Positions 1 to 7,748 of a DNA stretch of 64,000 bases are shown piece by piece. Position 1 is the stretch's first letter; each line of letters opens with the position of its first letter. Origin of the DNA: Allorhizobium pseudoryzae (lineage in GTDB: Bacteria > Pseudomonadota > Alphaproteobacteria > Rhizobiales > Rhizobiaceae). Position numbers and translations under genes: made by a program. The notes under the pieces were generated by a model. That model was given only the letters and a program-made list of their open reading frames with translations, was not told the DNA's origin and searched no databases. Location: NCBI RefSeq assembly GCF_011046245.1, contig NZ_CP049244.1:682001-746000 (forward strand), read 5' to 3'.

Positions 1-638
1 AGATCGCACAGGTGATTGGTGATGACAAAGGCCATCTGGCCATGCGTCAGGACGGCCGCCTTCGGCCGCCCGGTCGTGCCGGAGGTGAAGAAGAACCAGC
101 AGGGATCATCCCGGAAAATCGGCGGAGTGACCGCTTTTTTCCCCAGGTGAGCCTCCACGATGGTGTCATAGTCGGGACCGAAATCGGCTGCCCCGATGGC
201 GATCACGAAATCAAGGTCCGCCGCACGACGGCAGGCATCGGCATGGCCGGCAAAACCATGGTGGCAGATCATGCCGCGCGCGCCGCTCGCCTCCGCCTGA
301 TAGGCCACCTCATCCGGCGACTGGCGGAAATTCGTCGGCACCCAGACGGCACCCACCCGGAAGCAGGCGAACATGGATTCGAACATCTGATTGTTGTTCG
401 AGGATTGCACCAGAATGCGATCGCCTTTTTTGACGCCAAAGCGGGAGACCAGCGCATCCGCCATGGCATCGACGCGCGCCTCCATCTCGGTCCATGTCCA
501 CTGCCGGTCGCCCCAGACAAAGCCGATCTCGTGCGGCAGACGCCGGGCGGCCTGGGTCAGGAAATGCGACAGGTTCATCACCCGCGTCGTTGCAGGCGAA
601 ACGCCGCCGCGCGGACCGGCGGCCTCACTGGTGCTCAT
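1..638 (-). CDS. Acyl-CoA synthetase (AMP-binding family), 3' part missing
   Basis: Activates a carboxylic acid to its CoA thioester through an acyl-adenylate. About 212 N-terminal residues are in the window; the gene runs off the left edge, so the C-terminal lid and the substrate-specificity region cannot be judged. The start ATG at 638-636 opens with MSTSEAAGPRGG. The diagnostic AMP-binding P-loop, WFFFTSGTTGRPKAAVLTHG, lies near residues 180-200, preceded by the family-typical AVWVPTNFR and KKGDRILVQSSNN stretches. Its ATG overlaps the TGA of the upstream thiolase gene as ATGA, so it is translationally coupled and is the last visible gene of the TRAP operon. It probably supplies the CoA ester that the thiolase finally cleaves. 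The substrate is unknown; a medium-chain, branched or aromatic side-chain acid would fit. Confidence 0.88.
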   Translation of the reverse strand, partial: MSTSEAAGPRGGVSPATTRVMNLSHFLTQAARRLPHEIGFVWGDRQWTWTEMEARVDAMADALVSRFGVKKGDRILVQSSNNNQMFESMFACFRVGAVWVPTNFRQSPDEVAYQAEASGARGMICHHGFAGHADACRRAADLDFVIAIGAADFGPDYDTIVEAHLGKKAVTPPIFRDDPCWFFFTSGTTGRPKAAVLTHGQMAFVITNHLCD

Positions 639-1804
639 CGGATGCGCTCCATGATCGATACGTAATTGGCAACCGCGGTTCCGCCCATGTTGAAGACGCC
701 GGCAAGCTCCGCCTTTGGCACCTGCATGTCGCCGGCCTCACCGGCAAGCTGCATGGCCGCCATCACATGCATCGAGACGCCCGTTGCGCCGATCGGGTGA
801 CCCTTGGCTTTCAGCCCGCCCGACGGATTGACCGGCAGAGAGCCCGATTTCGTCGTCACGCCGTCGCGCACCACATGCCGGGCCTCGCCCGGCTTTGCGA
901 GCCCCATCGCTTCGTATTCGATGAGTTCGGCAATCGTGAAGCAGTCGTGGGTCTCGACAAAGGAGAGATCGCCCAAACTCGCGCCGGCAAGATCGAGAGC
1001 ACCTGCCCAGGCGCGTCGTGCGCCTTCGAAGGCGAGCGGATCGCGCCGGCTGAGCGCCAGGATGTCGTTGACGTGCTTTCGTCCGCGAAAGCCGATGGCA
1101 CGCGACAGTGACGCCGCCGTCTCTTCATCCGCCAGCACCAGGGCGGCGGCCCCATCGGAGATCAGCGAACAATCGGTGCGCCTCAGCGGTGCTGCAACAT
1201 AGGGGTTCTTATCGGAGACCGTGTTGCAGAAATCGAAGCCGAAATCCTTGCGCATATGGGCATAAGGATTGGCGACGCCATTTTCATGATTCTTCGCCGC
1301 AATCATTGCGAGCTCTTCCGAGCAATCGCCGTAACGCTGGAAATAGGCCTGCGCGATGCGGCCGAACTGTCCGGCAAACCCGCCGGGAATATCGCCTTCT
1401 TCGGCGCGGTAGCAGGCCGACAGCAGGATGTCGCCGACCTCGGCGGTCGGAAGCGCCGTCATCTTCTCCGCACCGACGACCAGCGCGATGCGACCGCGGC
1501 CCGCCTCAATGAAGTCCATCGCGCTATAGAGGGCGGCCGAGCCGGTGGCGCAGGCATTTTCGAAGCGAACGGCCGGTGTATAGGTCAGCCGCTCATCGCC
1601 CATGGCCACCAGTGCGGCCTGGAAATCCTGCTTCGAGAAACCGTTGTTCATCACGCCGACGAAGATGCCGTCGATCTCCGCGGCACCGATGCCGGCATGC
1701 TCGAGCGCCGGCGCCACGACGGAGGCCATCAGCTGCTCGGTATTGTCCAGCGCGGATTTTCCGAAGGGCGAATGCGCCCATCCCACGATCTGTGCCTTGC
1801 TCAT
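635..1804 (-). CDS. SCPx-type thiolase (acetyl-CoA acetyltransferase family)
   Basis: Predicted 389-residue degradative thiolase cleaving a 3-ketoacyl-CoA with CoA. The nucleophile is in ENACATGSAAL (Cys85). A second catalytic Cys is in VETHDCFTIAEL (His286, Cys288), and GGLKAKGHPIGATG carries His336. The HDCF signature and FNMGG near the C-terminus, in place of the Cys-containing CxGGG, are characteristic of SCPx-type rather than FadA/PhbA thiolases; family members act on bulky, branched or steroid-like side chains. The start ATG at 1804 overlaps the TGA of the IclR gene by 4 nt. A longer reading frame upstream is only a shadow of that regulator. The gene is coupled to the acyl-CoA synthetase downstream, so the two probably form the end of a beta-oxidation-like route; no acyl-CoA dehydrogenase or hydratase is visible here. 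Confidence 0.88.
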   Translation of the reverse strand: MSKAQIVGWAHSPFGKSALDNTEQLMASVVAPALEHAGIGAAEIDGIFVGVMNNGFSKQDFQAALVAMGDERLTYTPAVRFENACATGSAALYSAMDFIEAGRGRIALVVGAEKMTALPTAEVGDILLSACYRAEEGDIPGGFAGQFGRIAQAYFQRYGDCSEELAMIAAKNHENGVANPYAHMRKDFGFDFCNTVSDKNPYVAAPLRRTDCSLISDGAAALVLADEETAASLSRAIGFRGRKHVNDILALSRRDPLAFEGARRAWAGALDLAGASLGDLSFVETHDCFTIAELIEYEAMGLAKPGEARHVVRDGVTTKSGSLPVNPSGGLKAKGHPIGATGVSMHVMAAMQLAGEAGDMQVPKAELAGVFNMGGTAVANYVSIMERIR

Positions 1805-2658
1805 CGGCTTGCTCTCCTCAAGGGTTTGCGTTGGTCCGGCTCGGCACGGGAGGGCGAGCGGCTCGCCATCATCTCGCCGATCCGTGCTTCGATGCGATCC
1901 ACTTCTTCGCGCAGGACCGCGGCCAGTTCCGGCTGCCGTTCCGGCCGCATCCGGCTGTCGATGGCCGCGATACTGAGCGCACCGGCAACACTGCCGTCCG
2001 GATTGCGGATGGCGACACCGACGCCCCAGGAATTGGCAAGGATGAGGCCCGGATTGAGGGAAAAGCCTTTGGCTCTCGTCTCCGCCACGCCGTGTTGCAG
2101 GTCCGCTTCGGTGATCATCGGATATTTGGCGGCAATGACATCGGCATTCGCCACCAGCACCTGTTCGATCTCCTGGTCCGGCAGGGCCGCAAGCATGGCG
2201 AGAGACCCCGCGCCGATGCCGAGCGGATGCTCGAACCCTGCCTGCAGCGCATGGGTGCGGACCGGCCAAGTGCCTTCTTCCCGGTAGAGGCATAGCGAAA
2301 ACGTATCGCGGCGAACGGAGAGAAAACTCGAATCCTCGGTGCGTCGGGAAATCCGCCTCAGGCCATCCTGTGCCATCTGCAGCAGGCTGAAACGGCGGGA
2401 CGACAGCGTGCCGAGCACATAGGCTTCCTCACCGAGATAATAGCGCCGCGTCCGTTCGTCCTGGTCAACGAGGCCTGCCCGCATCAGGGCCAGCAACAGG
2501 CGCCGCACCGTCGGTTTGTTCGAGCCGCTCTGGACGACGAGATCGGTGAGGCCCACCCCGCGCTCCGCATGCCGGCCAACCATCGACAGCAGGGACAGTG
2601 CGCGATCCACCGCCCGCGCACCCTTCAGCTCTGCATCCTCCTTGCCGGGCCCCGTCAT
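1801..2658 (-). CDS. IclR family transcriptional regulator of the TRAP/thiolase operon
   Basis: A 285-residue DNA-binding regulator: N-terminal winged helix (about residues 12-75, including GLTDLVVQSGSNKPTVRRLLLAL broken by the recognition helix) and a C-terminal IclR effector domain (about 90-260, ending in GALSIAAIDSRM and a helical tail). The start ATG at 2658 opens with MTGPGKEDAELKG. Codons further upstream in the same frame are shadow of the SDR gene. It sits inside the operon, one base after the SDR stop and overlapping the thiolase start, so it is probably autoregulated with the operon. Candidate operators are the two GATCC-N7-GGATC palindromes at 6570 and 6678. The effector is probably the imported acid or its CoA ester (inference). 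Confidence 0.88.
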   Translation of the reverse strand: MTGPGKEDAELKGARAVDRALSLLSMVGRHAERGVGLTDLVVQSGSNKPTVRRLLLALMRAGLVDQDERTRRYYLGEEAYVLGTLSSRRFSLLQMAQDGLRRISRRTEDSSFLSVRRDTFSLCLYREEGTWPVRTHALQAGFEHPLGIGAGSLAMLAALPDQEIEQVLVANADVIAAKYPMITEADLQHGVAETRAKGFSLNPGLILANSWGVGVAIRNPDGSVAGALSIAAIDSRMRPERQPELAAVLREEVDRIEARIGEMMASRSPSRAEPDQRKPLRRASR

Positions 2659-2659
2659 C

Positions 2660-3463
2660 TCAGGCGAAGCCTCCCATCGCGCAGCTCTGGCCGCCATCGA
2701 CCGGCAGGCAGACGCCGGTGATGAACTTCGCTTCGTCGGAGGCGAGGAAAACCGCGGCGCGGGCAATATCGAAGGCATCTCCCATGCGCCCGACGGGGAC
2801 CGAGCGGCTCCGCGCCGCCACCATCTCCTCGGTCGATGCATATTGTGCGCTGATCTGCTTGTAGATCAGAGGGGTGTCGATAAGGCCGGGCAGGATGCAG
2901 TTGGCGCGAATGCCGCGCCTGGCATATTGCATGGCAATCGCGACCGTCGACTGGTTCACCGCGGCCTTCATGGCGTAATAGGCGAAATAGGGATAGCCGG
3001 TCCAACGGATGGCCGCGAGCGAAGAGATATTGACGATCGCACCGGCCTGTTGCTGTTCCATCACCGGCAGCACGGCCTTGGTCGTCCGGTAGACGGAGCC
3101 GATATTGAGATCCACCGAGGCCTGAAAGCTCTCTTCCGACAGCTCCACCGGCCCGCCCATATGGGTCACGCCGACATTGTTGTGCAGGATGTCGATCCCA
3201 CCGAAGGTCTCGACCACCTGCCGCACGGCCTCATCGACGGAGGGCTGGCGGGTCACATCCGCGGCGATGGCGATGGAGGCAAAACCCTCCTGCGCGATGA
3301 TGTGATGGGTTTCCTCGGCGGCGGCAAGCGAGAGATCGATGCAGGCAACCTGAGCACCCTCGCGCGCATATTCGATCGCTGCCGCCTTGCCGTTCCCGTA
3401 ACCGGGACCGGATGAGCCGGCGCCAAAGACGATCGCGCGTTTTCCTGCAAGCCTGCCTGCCAC
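2660..3463 (-). CDS. Short-chain dehydrogenase/reductase
   Basis: A 267-residue classical SDR. The cofactor loop is GAGSSGPGYGNG (residues 14-25), a longer variant of TGxxxGxG. The structural NNAG is NNVG (95-98), the catalytic Ser is in NISS (147/148) and the Tyr/Lys pair is in YYAMK (Tyr162, Lys166). The acidic residue after the second strand (CIDLS, Asp43) suggests NAD rather than NADP. The gene lies between dctP and the iclR gene in the same operon, so it probably oxidises or reduces a hydroxy/keto group of the imported acid. A GC-rich stem-loop (3502-3526) separates it from dctP. The substrate is unknown. Confidence 0.87.
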   Translation of the reverse strand: MAGRLAGKRAIVFGAGSSGPGYGNGKAAAIEYAREGAQVACIDLSLAAAEETHHIIAQEGFASIAIAADVTRQPSVDEAVRQVVETFGGIDILHNNVGVTHMGGPVELSEESFQASVDLNIGSVYRTTKAVLPVMEQQQAGAIVNISSLAAIRWTGYPYFAYYAMKAAVNQSTVAIAMQYARRGIRANCILPGLIDTPLIYKQISAQYASTEEMVAARSRSVPVGRMGDAFDIARAAVFLASDEAKFITGVCLPVDGGQSCAMGGFA

Positions 3464-3501
3464 TGTGGGCTCCGAATGTATTGAAAGAACGGGGGGAAGC
3501 G

Positions 3502-3526
3502 GGGGGCAGGGCGAAACCCTGCCCCC
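3502..3526 (-). terminator. Intercistronic stem-loop between dctP and SDR gene
   Basis: Perfect 10-bp arms (GGGGGCAGGG / CCCTGCCCCC) with a 5-nt CGAAA loop, 11 bases beyond the dctP stop on the minus strand. No U-tract follows, so it is more likely a 3' stabiliser or partial terminator setting binding-protein mRNA above the catabolic genes than a full stop. Confidence 0.6.
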
Positions 3527-3537
3527 AGTTCAGGGGC

Positions 3538-4548
3538 TCAGCCGAGGCTGGAGCCGACGGCCTTTTCCAGAATGGCCCAGGCTTCATCGCCATACTTGGC
3601 CTTCCATTCGGCGTAGAAGCCGGCTTCCTTCAGCGCGGCGCGGAAGAGGCTGGCGTCTGTATCGTTGAAGGTCATGCCCTTCCCGACCAGATCCTCCTTC
3701 ACCGAAGCGTTCAGCTTGGCGACGTCGTCGCGCTCCTTCTTGCCGGCCTCGTTGAGGTTCTTGGCGACGATGACGCGCAGATCCTCCGGCAGGCGCTCCC
3801 AGGCGCGCTTGTTGGCCAGGAACCAGAAACCATCCCACATGTGGTTGGTGACCGAGCAGAACTTCTGCACTTCGAAGAGCTTGGCAGTCGAGATGATGGC
3901 GAGCGGGTTCTCCTGGCCATCCACGACGCCGGTCTGCAGGGCAGTATACACTTCTGCAAAGTTGATGCTGGCGGGAGCCGACTTGAACGCCTTGAACATC
4001 GAGGTCCAGAGCGGGCTGACCGGCACGCGGATTTTGAAGTTCTCGAGATCCGCCGGCGTCTTGATCGGCTTTGTGGCGCTGGTGATCTGTCGGAAACCGT
4101 TGTCCCAGATCGTATCCATGGCGACCAGGTTCTGCTTGGCAATTTCGCCGCGCACATATTTGCCGAGTTCGCCATCCATCGCCTTCCACACGGCATCATA
4201 GTTCGGGAAGGCAAAGCCGATCCCGCTGATCGATGCATTCGGCACGAGTGTCGACAGGATCAGCGGCGAGAGCGTGAAGAACTCGACACCGCCGGAACGG
4301 ACCTGGTTGAGCATGTCGGTATCGGCCCCGAGCTGGCTGCTCGGGAAGATGTTGATCGCAACCCGGCCATTGGTCTCCTTGGCGATCAGGTCTGCCGCTT
4401 CCTTCGCCCGAACGTTCATCGGGTGTGCGGCCGGCAGGTTGTTGGCGTATTTGTAATTGAACTCCGCGGCCTGTGCCCTTGAAATGAAGGCGGTGGTGAG
4501 CACAGCCGATCCGGCACCGGCCAGAACGTGACGTCGAGTGATTGGCAT
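3538..4548 (-). CDS. dctP: TRAP transporter solute-binding protein DctP
   Basis: Periplasmic extracytoplasmic binding protein of a TRAP importer, 336 residues. The start ATG at 4548 (MPITRRHVLAGAG) is preceded by GGGAGGAGAAACGACA, a strong ribosome site; an earlier in-frame start would add only nine residues. The leader has a twin-arginine-like TRRHVL followed by a hydrophobic stretch and an AQA-AE cleavage site near residue 27. Family hallmarks include the ANNLPAAHPMNVRAKEAA opening, the IFPSSQLG segment, and IRVPVSPLWTSMFKAF with the conserved Arg that salt-bridges a ligand carboxylate, followed by FAEVYTALQTGVVDGQENP. It delivers a carboxylate to DctQM encoded just upstream. The ligand is not predictable from sequence. 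Confidence 0.93.
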   Translation of the reverse strand: MPITRRHVLAGAGSAVLTTAFISRAQAAEFNYKYANNLPAAHPMNVRAKEAADLIAKETNGRVAINIFPSSQLGADTDMLNQVRSGGVEFFTLSPLILSTLVPNASISGIGFAFPNYDAVWKAMDGELGKYVRGEIAKQNLVAMDTIWDNGFRQITSATKPIKTPADLENFKIRVPVSPLWTSMFKAFKSAPASINFAEVYTALQTGVVDGQENPLAIISTAKLFEVQKFCSVTNHMWDGFWFLANKRAWERLPEDLRVIVAKNLNEAGKKERDDVAKLNASVKEDLVGKGMTFNDTDASLFRAALKEAGFYAEWKAKYGDEAWAILEKAVGSSLG

Positions 4549-4607
4549 TGTCGTTTCTCCTCCCAAAGAAAACATGGATTTGGTGAACTCAGGCGGGTGT
4601 TTGCCCC

Positions 4608-6473
4608 TCAGAGCAGGATGGTCGAGAGACCGGGTATGAACGCGATAATCAGCAGGCCGATCACCATGGCGGCGAGATAAGGCCAGATGGCGCCCATCGC
4701 CTCATCCGGCGAGACATTGCCGATCTTGCAGGCGATGTAGAAACCGACCCCGATCGGCGGCGCCATTAGGCCGATGTTCATGGCGACGACGACCACCATG
4801 GCATAATGCACGTCGTTGATGCCGACCGCCTTAGCGATCGGGAACATGATCGGCGCCAGAAGCACGATCGCCGGCAGACCTTCCAGCACGCAGCCAAGCA
4901 GCATGAAGATCACGATCGACACGGCCATGTAGGTCATCCAGCCACCGGGCAGGTCGGCGATCATGCTGCTGAGCTGGAAGGCGAAACCGGTCTGGGTCAG
5001 GCTCCAGGCCATGGCGGAGGCGGTGCCGAGAATGATCAGGATCGATCCGGACAATGCCGCCGTTTCGACCAGCATGGTGTAGAGTTTCTTCAGCGAGATG
5101 CCGCCGTAGAGCACGGCACCGATGACCATGGCGTAGAGCACCGCGATGGTCGAGACTTCGGTGGCCGTCGCCACACCGCCGCCGACGAGGCTGCGGATCA
5201 GGAAGGGAAGCACCAGCGCCGGGGCCGCGACCAACGCCGCCTTGCCGGCCATCGACCAGGAGGCCTTGATCGTGCCTTCCATGCTTTCATGCCGCGCCTT
5301 GATCCAGGCGAGAACGGCCAGCACGAGAAGCAGCACCGTGGCAATCAGGAAGCCGGAGGTGAAGAGAGCGGCGATCGAAACACCTGCGGCCGATCCGAGA
5401 ACGATGAGAACGATGGAGGGCGGCACGGTATCGGCCATGGCGGCGCCGGTGGCGAGCAGCGCGATCATCTCCTTCGGCTTGTGGCCGCGCCGTTTCATTT
5501 CCGGGAAGAGTGCCGGGGCGACCGTCGCCATGTCCGACACCTTGGAGCCGGAGATACCGGAGACCAGGAACAGCGAGCCCAGGAGGACCCAGGACATGCC
5601 GGCGCGGACATGGCCGAACATGGTGGACAGGAGATCGACGATCGCCTTGCCCATGCCCGTCGCATCCAGCACGCAGCCGAGCAGGACGAAGATCGGCACC
5701 GACAGCAGAATGATGCCCGACATACCTTCATCCACACGACCAACCATGACGATCAGCGGCACCCAGGTGGTGAAGACGAGGAAGGACAGGGCCGCAAGGC
5801 CGAAGCAGAAGGCGATCGGAACGCCGAGGCCCAGGAACAGCGCGGCAAAACCACACAGAAAGATCGCGATATTGATATTGCCGAGCTGCTCGAGCACCGG
5901 AAAGAGCAGCCAGAGGGCACCGCCAATGGCGGCCACCGTCAGCACGGCCAGCGCGATATGGCGAAGGTTCGACGTGCGGAAGAGATTGGTCACCACGAGA
6001 AGCAGCATCAGGACGATGCCGAACGGCAGAGCGGAGGCGCGGAAACTCATCGGCAGGTTGAGGGCCGCCGAAGTCACCGCCCACTCCTCCATCATGTATT
6101 CGACGGAGGGGGCGAGCATGGCGCCGAGGAAAGTGGCGACCAGCACGAGCGCCAGCGCGTTGACGTATCCCGTCAGGCGGTCCGGCAGCATGTGCAGGAA
6201 AAGCGTCAGGCGGAGATGCTCGTTTCGATCGATCGCAATCGCCGAGCCCAGCATCGCAAACCAGAGAAAACAGAAGGACGCGGCCTCGTCGATCCAGACG
6301 ATCGGCAGATGCAGCGCATAGCGCGAGGTGACACCCAAAAGAAGCAGTCCGATCATCACTGCAAGCAGGATGGCCGCGACAAATTCTACTGGCTTCATGA
6401 ACGGGGACCCGGTGGGCGCATCTGCATGCAGCAACTCACCGTCCAGAACAAGGACCTCATTGGTGGACGTCAT
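4608..6473 (-). CDS. TRAP transporter fused permease DctQM
   Basis: A 621-residue inner-membrane protein joining the small DctQ subunit (about residues 25-190, four membrane segments, with the family-typical IVWIDEAASFCFLWFAMLG) to the large DctM subunit (about 195-621, roughly a dozen segments with the repeated motifs GLGVPIAFCFGLAAL, SGSKVSDMATVAPALFPEM and DTVPPSIVLIVLGS). DctM couples uptake to a sodium or proton gradient. The length is normal for fused DctQM proteins. It is the first gene of the minus-strand operon, 59 bp ahead of dctP, and the promoter must lie in 6474-6789. Confidence 0.93.
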   Translation of the reverse strand: MTSTNEVLVLDGELLHADAPTGSPFMKPVEFVAAILLAVMIGLLLLGVTSRYALHLPIVWIDEAASFCFLWFAMLGSAIAIDRNEHLRLTLFLHMLPDRLTGYVNALALVLVATFLGAMLAPSVEYMMEEWAVTSAALNLPMSFRASALPFGIVLMLLLVVTNLFRTSNLRHIALAVLTVAAIGGALWLLFPVLEQLGNINIAIFLCGFAALFLGLGVPIAFCFGLAALSFLVFTTWVPLIVMVGRVDEGMSGIILLSVPIFVLLGCVLDATGMGKAIVDLLSTMFGHVRAGMSWVLLGSLFLVSGISGSKVSDMATVAPALFPEMKRRGHKPKEMIALLATGAAMADTVPPSIVLIVLGSAAGVSIAALFTSGFLIATVLLLVLAVLAWIKARHESMEGTIKASWSMAGKAALVAAPALVLPFLIRSLVGGGVATATEVSTIAVLYAMVIGAVLYGGISLKKLYTMLVETAALSGSILIILGTASAMAWSLTQTGFAFQLSSMIADLPGGWMTYMAVSIVIFMLLGCVLEGLPAIVLLAPIMFPIAKAVGINDVHYAMVVVVAMNIGLMAPPIGVGFYIACKIGNVSPDEAMGAIWPYLAAMVIGLLIIAFIPGLSTILL

Positions 6474-6569
6474 TGTCGACGGGCCTCCCCTCCCATTCGC
6501 AACGCTGGCTAGCGCATGTAGCGATCCGCTGGACTACTCAAACGGCAGCGCTCCTCAACGCTGCCAAGT

Positions 6570-6586
6570 GATCCGCATGATGGATC
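6570..6586. promoter_or_regulatory. Candidate operator copy 1 (GATCC-N7-GGATC)
   Basis: Inverted repeat GATCCGCATGATGGATC centred at 6578, about 105 bp upstream of the dctQM ATG. The arms and spacer length are identical to the second copy at 6678. This size of palindrome suits a dimeric regulator such as the IclR protein encoded in the operon (inference). Confidence 0.5.
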
Positions 6587-6677
6587 GGTTTTTTCTAACC
6601 ATGATCCTGATAGCAACTGAGAGAGCGCCATACAACATAATTCTGGAGGTATAGTTGGATTTTCCGCTATATCTGAA

Positions 6678-6694
6678 GATCCACAATATGGATC
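6678..6694. promoter_or_regulatory. Candidate operator copy 2 (GATCC-N7-GGATC)
   Basis: Inverted repeat GATCCACAATATGGATC centred at 6686. The arms extend one base each side (A/T at 6677 and 6695), giving 7-bp arms AGATCCA/TGGATCT around CAATA. It lies 108 bp centre to centre from copy 1, close to an integral number of helical turns, which would allow looping. Confidence 0.5.
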
Positions 6695-6730
6695 TCAATA
6701 CTCAGCCGACCGACTGGACGTCCAAAACAA

Positions 6731-6764
6731 TTGCGGCCGCCAGGCATTGCCCTGACGGCCGCAA
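6731..6764 (-). terminator. Rho-independent-type terminator of the ABC/lactonase operon
   Basis: Stem TTGCGGCCG / CGGCCGCAA (9 bp) extended inward past one mismatch by about 4 bp. On the minus strand it is followed by TTGTTTTG. It lies 26 bases after the SMP-30 stop codon and would separate that operon from the TRAP operon. Confidence 0.65.
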
Positions 6765-6789
6765 CACAGGAAATCAACTGTGAGGATCT

Positions 6790-7710
6790 TTACGGCTGCT
6801 GGGCACCGGTCGTTGCGAGATAGACGGCATAGAGCGAGGTCGTTGCCGTAATGAATAGCCGGTTGCGCCGCGGGCCGCCGAAGGTGAGGTTGGCAACGGT
6901 CTGCGGCACGAGGATCTTTCCGAGCAGCGTGCCATCCGGCGCAAAACAATGGACGCCATCTCCGGCACTCGTCCAGACATTGCCGGAAAGATCGACACGG
7001 AAGCCATCGGGCAGACCCTTGTCGATCGCGGCAAAGACGCGGCCATTGGCAAGCCTCCTGCCATCCACCACGTCGAAGACGCGGATATGGCTCGGCCAGC
7101 TTTCGTCATGGCTCGAGGCGGAATCCGCGACGTAGAGCCGCTGTTCGTCGGGTGAGAAGGCAAGCCCGTTCGGCTGGCCGAAGTCATCCACGACGATGCT
7201 CATCTCGCCGCTCTCGGGATCGAGGCGGAACACGTTGCGGGTCGCAAGCTCCGGTTCGGCTTTGTAACCCTCGTAGTCCGACAGGATCCCGTAGGTCGGG
7301 TCGGTGAACCAGATGCTGCCGTCAGACATCACCACCACGTCGTTCGGGGAATTCAGCCGCTTGCCCTCAAATCGGTCGGCGAGAACCGTGATCCGTCCAT
7401 CGACCTCCGTGCGGGTGACGCGGCGCGTTCCGTGTTCGCAGGTCACGAGCCGTCCGTCTCGGTCGCGGGTGTTGCCGTTCGCAAACTGTGAGGGCGCACG
7501 AAACACCGAAACGCCACCGCCCGGCACGAAGCGCAGCAGCCGCTCATTCGGGATATCGCTGAAGATCAGGCAATCGAGATCGGCAAACCACACCGGCCCC
7601 TCGGCCCATCGGCAACCGCTATAGAGTTCGTCCAGCCCGGCACTGGCAACGATCAGGTGGCGGAAGCGGGGATCGTGGATTTCGTAAATCCCGGTGCGGG
7701 CAGGCGTCAT
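6790..7710 (-). CDS. SMP-30/gluconolactonase family protein
   Basis: A 306-residue six-bladed beta-propeller lactonase, predicted to open a sugar-acid lactone using a divalent metal. Family motifs are CRWAEGPVWF (metal-binding Glu), RLNSPNDVVVMSDGSIWFTDPTYG broken over the Asn/Asp pair, GQPNGLAFSPDEQRLYVADS and GLPDGFRVDLSGNVW (Asp). No signal peptide is seen, so it is cytoplasmic. It is the last gene of the minus-strand ABC importer operon, 38 bp after the permease stop, and is followed by a terminator. The context suggests that a sugar is imported, oxidised to a lactone by an enzyme encoded elsewhere, then hydrolysed here. Substrate unknown. Confidence 0.88.
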   Translation of the reverse strand: MTPARTGIYEIHDPRFRHLIVASAGLDELYSGCRWAEGPVWFADLDCLIFSDIPNERLLRFVPGGGVSVFRAPSQFANGNTRDRDGRLVTCEHGTRRVTRTEVDGRITVLADRFEGKRLNSPNDVVVMSDGSIWFTDPTYGILSDYEGYKAEPELATRNVFRLDPESGEMSIVVDDFGQPNGLAFSPDEQRLYVADSASSHDESWPSHIRVFDVVDGRRLANGRVFAAIDKGLPDGFRVDLSGNVWTSAGDGVHCFAPDGTLLGKILVPQTVANLTFGGPRRNRLFITATTSLYAVYLATTGAQQP

Positions 7711-7748
7711 GGTGGCATCCGATTGGCTAGAAATGTCTTCGTCCGGGT

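Larger units (their letters stand above)
6474..6789. other. 316-bp intergenic region: TRAP operon promoter region and lactonase terminator
   Basis: No coding sequence was recognised. The part nearest 6789 holds the terminator of the SMP-30 gene (6731-6764). The rest is AT-richer than its surroundings and carries two GATCC-N7-GGATC palindromes (6570-6586 and 6678-6694). Since both flanking genes are on the minus strand, this is the only place for a promoter of the TRAP/SDR/IclR/thiolase operon. Confidence 0.6.

Noticed and set aside
1805..2293. N-terminal extension of the thiolase gene
   Set aside because: The added residues are arginine-rich shadow of the IclR gene; the proper start is ATG 1804.
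4806..6512. 568-codon open frame antisense to dctQM
   Set aside because: The translation is His/Asp/Gln/Arg-rich with no family motif and mirrors the codon bias of the real membrane protein gene on the other strand.
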